From contig JAAFIJ010000084.1 of the NCBI GenBank assembly GCA_013298675.1, positions 1 through 9,222 of the forward strand: a DNA stretch of 9,222 nucleotides. The letters are read 5' to 3'. This stretch comes from Rhodobacterales bacterium. GTDB taxonomy: Bacteria > Pseudomonadota > Alphaproteobacteria > Rhodobacterales > Rhodobacteraceae. Position numbers and translations under genes: made by a program. Shown piece after piece: positions 6,146 through 9,222 of the stretch. The notes under the pieces were generated by a model. That model saw only the letters and a program-made list of their open reading frames with translations, searched no databases and was not told the DNA's origin. Each line of letters starts with the position of its first letter. Positions within the stretch are counted from its first letter, which is position 1.

Positions 6146-7249
6146 GTGAGCAGCCTTGCCATCACCGCTTTGACCCTTTCGCATTTCCGCAGTCATAAGC
6201 GTAGTGAGATGGTGTTTGACGGCCGGCCAGTGGCTTTGGTTGGCCCAAACGGCGCGGGCAAGACCAATGTGCTCGAGGCGATCTCGCTGATGTCACCGGG
6301 GCGCGGATTGCGCCGCGCTGTGGCCGAGGATCTGGCGCGCAAGCCCGAAGGTTTGGGTTGGAAGATCACCGCGTCGGTTCAAGGGATCGCCGCCGCGCAT
6401 GATCTGGAAATCTCGGCAGACCAAGGTGAAACACGGTCCGTGCGTATTGACGGCAAGGCGACGACCCAATCGATGTTGGGTCGGGTTTTGCGGGTGCTGT
6501 GGCTGGTGCCCGCGATGGACCGTTTGTGGACAGAGGCGGCCGAGGGGCGCAGGCGGTTTCTTGACCGCGTGACCCTGTCCTTTATTCCCGATCACGCTGA
6601 GGCGACACTGGCCTATGAACGGGCAATGCGCGACCGCAACAGGTTGCTGAAAGACCAGATCACCGATGCAAGGTGGTACACAGTTCTGGAAGCGCAGATG
6701 GCCGAACAAGGCGCAATTATTATGACCAACCGCCAGAGCGCCTTGGCCCGGCTGGCCGAATCTCAGGCGCAAAGCGACAGTATTTTCCCCCGCGCCCATC
6801 TGGCCCTAAGTAACCCCGAAGGCACCCCGGATGTTCCCGCCCAAGACTTGGCCGCTGCCTTGGCTGAAAACCGGCGCCGTGACATGGCGGCGGGGCGCAC
6901 ACTGATTGGCCCGCACCGTGCCGATTTGACAGCGGTCTACGCGGCCAAGAACACGCCCGCAGACCAATGCTCTACCGGAGAGCAAAAGGCGCTGCTGATC
7001 AGTCTGATCCTTGCCAATGCGCGGGCATTGGCGGCCGATCTGGGCAAGGCCCCGGTCTTGCTGCTGGACGAGGTGGCAGCACATCTGGACACGAACCGCC
7101 GCGCCGCTCTGTATGACGAGATTTGCGCGATGGGGGCCCAAGCGATTATGACCGGCACCGAGGCAGAACTGTTCGCCGCACTTGGCGCGCGTGCGCAAAC
7201 CCTGCATGTTGGCGATGATGACGGCATTTCAAGGATGATCCAAACATGA
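6146..7249 (+). CDS. recF: DNA replication and repair protein RecF
   Basis: SMC-like ATPase that acts with RecO and RecR to load RecA at gaps in single-stranded DNA. It has 367 residues, usual for RecF. Visible motifs are FRSHKRSEM near residue 14, Walker A GPNGAGKT (33-40) followed by NVLEAISLMSPGRGLR, the RRRFLDR block near 135, the ATPase signature STGEQKALL (276-284), Walker B VLLLDE (304-309) and the D-loop HLD (313-315). The start is GTG 6146, with AAAGGGGA (6133-6140) as ribosome binding site and the family N-terminus directly after it. Its stop overlaps the start of the next gene in ATGA, which implies translational coupling. It is probably co-transcribed with dnaN. Confidence 0.97.
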   Translation: MSSLAITALTLSHFRSHKRSEMVFDGRPVALVGPNGAGKTNVLEAISLMSPGRGLRRAVAEDLARKPEGLGWKITASVQGIAAAHDLEISADQGETRSVRIDGKATTQSMLGRVLRVLWLVPAMDRLWTEAAEGRRRFLDRVTLSFIPDHAEATLAYERAMRDRNRLLKDQITDARWYTVLEAQMAEQGAIIMTNRQSALARLAESQAQSDSIFPRAHLALSNPEGTPDVPAQDLAAALAENRRRDMAAGRTLIGPHRADLTAVYAAKNTPADQCSTGEQKALLISLILANARALAADLGKAPVLLLDEVAAHLDTNRRAALYDEICAMGAQAIMTGTEAELFAALGARAQTLHVGDDDGISRMIQT

Positions 7250-7677
7250 CCCCGCAGCGCGTGACCCTTATCACCCTTGGGGTGGCCGATTTGACCGCCG
7301 CCCGCGCCTTTTACGGCCGCTTGGGCTGGACGCCAAAGTTTTCATCCGATGGTGTGGCGTTTTATCAGATGCACGGTCAGTTGTTGGGACTGTTTGGACG
7401 CGAAGAGTTGGCCAAAGATCAGGGTCGGCCGGGGGCCTCGCTTGGCACGGGCGCCATGACCCTTGCGCAAAATTTCGCGACAGAGGTCGAGGTCGATGCC
7501 GCCTATGCGCTGGCCATCGCAGCGGGTGCAACCGCGCTAAAACCGCCGCAAAAGGTGTTCTGGGGTGGCTATTCCGGCTATTGGTCTGATCCTGATGGCC
7601 ATGTTTGGGAAATGGCGATGAACCCGTTTTGGACGCTGTCGCGCGATGGCAGCTTGACGCTTACAGACACGGTTTGA
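7246..7677 (+). CDS. VOC (glyoxalase/bleomycin-resistance-fold) family protein
   Basis: A 143-residue cytosolic protein of the vicinal oxygen chelate superfamily, which includes glyoxalases, extradiol dioxygenases and drug-binding resistance proteins. The first beta-alpha unit is RVTLITLGVADLTAARAFY then GRLGW (residues 5-28). The second unit ends with GGYSGYWSDPDGHVWEMAMN (108-127 region), whose Glu122 is the usual metal ligand. The usual first-strand His is not obvious (the strand reads VTLITLGV), so the metal site may be incomplete or differently built, and no reaction can be assigned. The start ATG 7246 overlaps the recF stop by 4 bp, with AAGGA (7231-7235) upstream. The next gene starts after a 3-nt gap. 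Fold assignment is confident; function is unknown. Confidence 0.88.
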   Translation: MTPQRVTLITLGVADLTAARAFYGRLGWTPKFSSDGVAFYQMHGQLLGLFGREELAKDQGRPGASLGTGAMTLAQNFATEVEVDAAYALAIAAGATALKPPQKVFWGGYSGYWSDPDGHVWEMAMNPFWTLSRDGSLTLTDTV

Positions 7678-7680
7678 CCG

Positions 7681-8208
7681 ATGCAGATAGACCGTATTGC
7701 CGAATGGGACCTACAGCCCGAGATAGAAATTCAGATTGCGGAACTGCTCGGCGGGGCGTTTGAAACGGATTTTGGCGGGCGTAGCTATTTCATGCAACGA
7801 CCGCACCTACGCTATGTCGCACAGCGCGACGGTCGGTTGATCGGGCATCTGTCGCTGACCTATCGCGCGATTCGTATCGGCGCACGGCTGTGTACCGTGG
7901 CCGGGGTGTGTGACGTAGCGACGTTGCAAGCAGCGCGGGGTCAGGGCGTGGCCGGGTTATTGCTGCAAGCGGCGATGCAGGACGCCCAGTCCAGCCCCGC
8001 AGAATTCATCCTGTTGTTCGGGGATGCGGGGCTATACGGGGCGGCAGGGTTTCACCCGGTAGATAATCTGCTGCACTATGTCGACATGTCTGGTGCGCAA
8101 ACCGGACAAATGAAAACCGCCAATGATGATGGTCTGATGGTGCTGCCTTTGCGCGGGGCTGTGTGGGACCATACGGTGCAGATCGACCTGTTAGGGCCGC
8201 TGTTTTGA
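7681..8208 (+). CDS. GNAT-family N-acetyltransferase
   Basis: A 175-residue protein with the GNAT fold, expected to transfer an acyl group from acyl-CoA to an amine. The acetyl-CoA pyrophosphate loop is in AARGQGVAGLLL (residues 84-95), matching the R/Q-x-x-G-x-G/A pattern. LYGAAGFHPV (118-127) matches the later Tyr/Gly-Phe motif. The early block RPHLRYVAQRDGRLIGHLSL (40-59) forms the central beta strands. The overall look recalls the NodA and aminoglycoside 2'-acetyltransferase branch of GNATs, but this is only an impression. No Shine-Dalgarno is seen before ATG 7681; the 3-nt distance from the upstream stop suggests coupling. The substrate is unknown. Confidence 0.85.
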   Translation: MQIDRIAEWDLQPEIEIQIAELLGGAFETDFGGRSYFMQRPHLRYVAQRDGRLIGHLSLTYRAIRIGARLCTVAGVCDVATLQAARGQGVAGLLLQAAMQDAQSSPAEFILLFGDAGLYGAAGFHPVDNLLHYVDMSGAQTGQMKTANDDGLMVLPLRGAVWDHTVQIDLLGPLF

Positions 8209-8221
8209 ACGGCCAGAAAGT

Positions 8222-8854
8222 ATGCAGATGACCATTACCCTTTACGAATTGGCGCTTTACGCAGGTGGCTTGGTCTTGCTGTGGATGGTGCCCGGCCCGG
8301 TTTGGGTCGCGCTGACAGCACGCGCGCTGACGGGTGGGTTTGCGGCGGCTTGGCCGTTGGCCGTCGGTGTGGCGATTGGGGATGTGCTGTGGCCGTTGTG
8401 TGCGATTTTCGGACTGTCATGGGTATTGTCGGTCTATGGCAACTTTCTTGCAGTTATGGGCTGGGTGGCCGCGTTGGTTTTTGTGGTCATAGGCATTTTG
8501 TTAATCCGCAAACCAGCCGGCCCCCTGAACGCCGACAGCCGTATGACCAAACCTGGCCGCCTTGCTGGGTTTTTGGTGGGGGTTGCAGCTGTGATCGGCA
8601 ACCCCAAGGCAATCTTGTTTTATATGGGCGTGTTACCGGGCTTCTTTGACATCAGCACGGTCAACGGCGCGGACATCGCGGCCATTTTGGCGATCTCTGC
8701 GATCATTCCGATGATGGGCAACCTGTGCCTTGCCCTGTTTTTGGACCGGGCCCGCAGCCTGTTGTCCAGCCCCGAAAGCCTGCGTCGGATGAATGTGATC
8801 TCGGGCATGCTGTTGATCGCGGTGGGAATCGTGATCGGGTTGGGCAACACCTGA
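8222..8854 (+). CDS. LysE/RhtB-family exporter
   Basis: Inner-membrane protein of 210 residues with about six predicted helices, in the LysE superfamily of amino acid and small-metabolite exporters. The family hallmark is MVPGPVWVALTARAL (PGP at residues 24-26) in the first helix. The second mark is VIGNPKAILFYMGVLPGFF (GNPKA at 126-130). ATG 8222 has only a weak AGAAAG upstream; ATG 8228 (Met3) fits that site better by spacing and is a real alternative. It follows the acetyltransferase after 13 nt, so it is probably the last gene of the dnaN-recF transcript. The substrate cannot be deduced; export of an amino acid or of a product of the neighbouring enzymes is possible. Confidence 0.87.
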   Translation: MQMTITLYELALYAGGLVLLWMVPGPVWVALTARALTGGFAAAWPLAVGVAIGDVLWPLCAIFGLSWVLSVYGNFLAVMGWVAALVFVVIGILLIRKPAGPLNADSRMTKPGRLAGFLVGVAAVIGNPKAILFYMGVLPGFFDISTVNGADIAAILAISAIIPMMGNLCLALFLDRARSLLSSPESLRRMNVISGMLLIAVGIVIGLGNT

Positions 8855-8884
8855 AACGGTGTCTTTCGCCCTTGTTTTGCAAGG
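8842..8884 (+). terminator. Weak hairpins at the end of the exporter gene
   Basis: ACACC (8847-8851) and GGTGT (8858-8862) form a 5-bp stem spanning the stop codon, with possible outer pairing of GGGC (8842-8845) and GCCC just downstream. A second stem CCTTG (8870-8874) with CAAGG (8880-8884) follows, with loop TTTTG. Neither has a proper T-run, so termination here is uncertain. A new promoter for gyrB follows. Confidence 0.3.
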
Positions 8885-8947
8885 AATTGGTCTGGGTCAA
8901 AGAGCCCGGGAAATACGGCCGAAAGTCCCTAAATCTTGTGTCCCAGA

Positions 8948-8987
8948 CGTGACAATCCCCCCCCGAACCGCTATAAGAAGCGTGACA
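8948..8987 (+). repeat. CGTGACA direct repeat flanking the gyrB promoter
   Basis: CGTGACA occurs at 8948-8954 and again at 8981-8987, 33 bp apart, close to three helical turns. The first copy contains the -35; the second covers the expected start of transcription. It could be an operator, or the second copy could be chance. Confidence 0.4.
8949..8977 (+). promoter_or_regulatory. gyrB promoter
   Basis: GTGACA (8949-8954) and TATAAG (8972-8977), spaced exactly 17 nt, are each one mismatch from the -35 TTGACA and -10 TATAAT. Transcription would begin near 8984, giving a leader of about 23 nt. The spacer contains a run of eight C (8957-8964). This is the best sigma-70-type promoter in the window. 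Confidence 0.7.
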
Positions 8988-9006
8988 TTCAAGGGGTGAA
9001 GACCAC

Positions 9007-9222
9007 ATGGCCGAAGAAGCCACGAAGCCGGGCGCATATGACGCTGATTCCATCAAAGTTCTCAAGGGGTTAGAGGCTGTTCGCAAGCGCCCCGGCATGT
9101 ATATTGGCGATACCGACGATGGGTCGGGTTTGCATCACATGGTCTATGAGGTCGTCGACAACGGAATCGATGAGGCCTTGGCCGGTCATGCAACCGCAGT
9201 GACGGTCATTTTGCACGACGAC
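9007..9222 (+). CDS. gyrB: DNA gyrase subunit B, 5' part only
   Basis: ATPase subunit of the type II topoisomerase that introduces negative supercoils. Only the first 72 codons are present; the window ends inside the GHKL ATPase domain. The reading is unmistakable: SIKVLKGLEAVRKRPGMYIG at residues 15-34, DGSGLHHMVYEVVDNGIDEA, and LAGHA. Glu48 matches the catalytic base (E. coli Glu42) and Asn52 the Mg-binding Asn (E. coli Asn46). AAGGGGTGA (8991-8999) is the ribosome binding site for ATG 9007. It has its own promoter and is separated from recF by three accessory genes. Confidence 0.97.
   Translation, partial: MAEEATKPGAYDADSIKVLKGLEAVRKRPGMYIGDTDDGSGLHHMVYEVVDNGIDEALAGHATAVTVILHDD

Noticed and set aside
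1..9222. Mobile element, prophage, CRISPR array or defence system
   Set aside because: No transposase, integrase, regular repeat-spacer array, attachment duplication or defence-family domain was seen in any reading frame.

Overview
The window looks like chromosomal DNA of an alphaproteobacterium, most probably a member of the Rhodobacteraceae (roseobacter type). The evidence is moderately high GC by eye, the divergent slt/dapA pair followed by smpB, and protein signatures of DapA, SmpB, DnaN, RecF and GyrB that read as alphaproteobacterial. No taxonomic search was possible. I see no mobile element, tRNA, rRNA or CRISPR array.

Left part (1-4181): a soluble lytic murein transglycosylase gene runs leftward off the window edge. 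Divergent from it, dapA (lysine and diaminopimelate synthesis), a DMT/EamA-type membrane transporter and smpB (trans-translation) run rightward. slt and dapA both serve the cell wall: one cleaves peptidoglycan, the other makes the meso-diaminopimelate precursor. An 8-bp perfect dyad lies just before the dapA ribosome binding site.

Middle part (4182-4990): a single small gene encodes a 99-residue glycine-rich hydrophobic protein of unknown function. It has its own strong ribosome binding site and is followed by a strong GC hairpin. The roughly 300 bp up to dnaN has no convincing gene but holds several possible signals: a relaxed-consensus DnaA box, a 13-bp hairpin, a CtrA-like motif overlapping a possible -35, and a hairpin in the dnaN leader.

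Right part (4991-9222): dnaN (sliding clamp) and recF are followed by three accessory genes for a VOC/glyoxalase-like protein, a GNAT acetyltransferase and a LysE-family exporter. They are packed tightly behind recF, which they overlap by 4 bp, and they separate recF from gyrB. gyrB has its own clear promoter with an unusual C8 tract in the spacer and a CGTGACA direct repeat flanking it. The window ends after codon 72 of gyrB. dnaA is not next to dnaN here.

Most of the window is ordinary conserved chromosome. The parts worth a second look are the small glycine-rich gene, the non-coding stretch before dnaN, the gyrB promoter, the dapA leader dyad and the accessory cassette between recF and gyrB. 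I found no convincing new multi-gene system.
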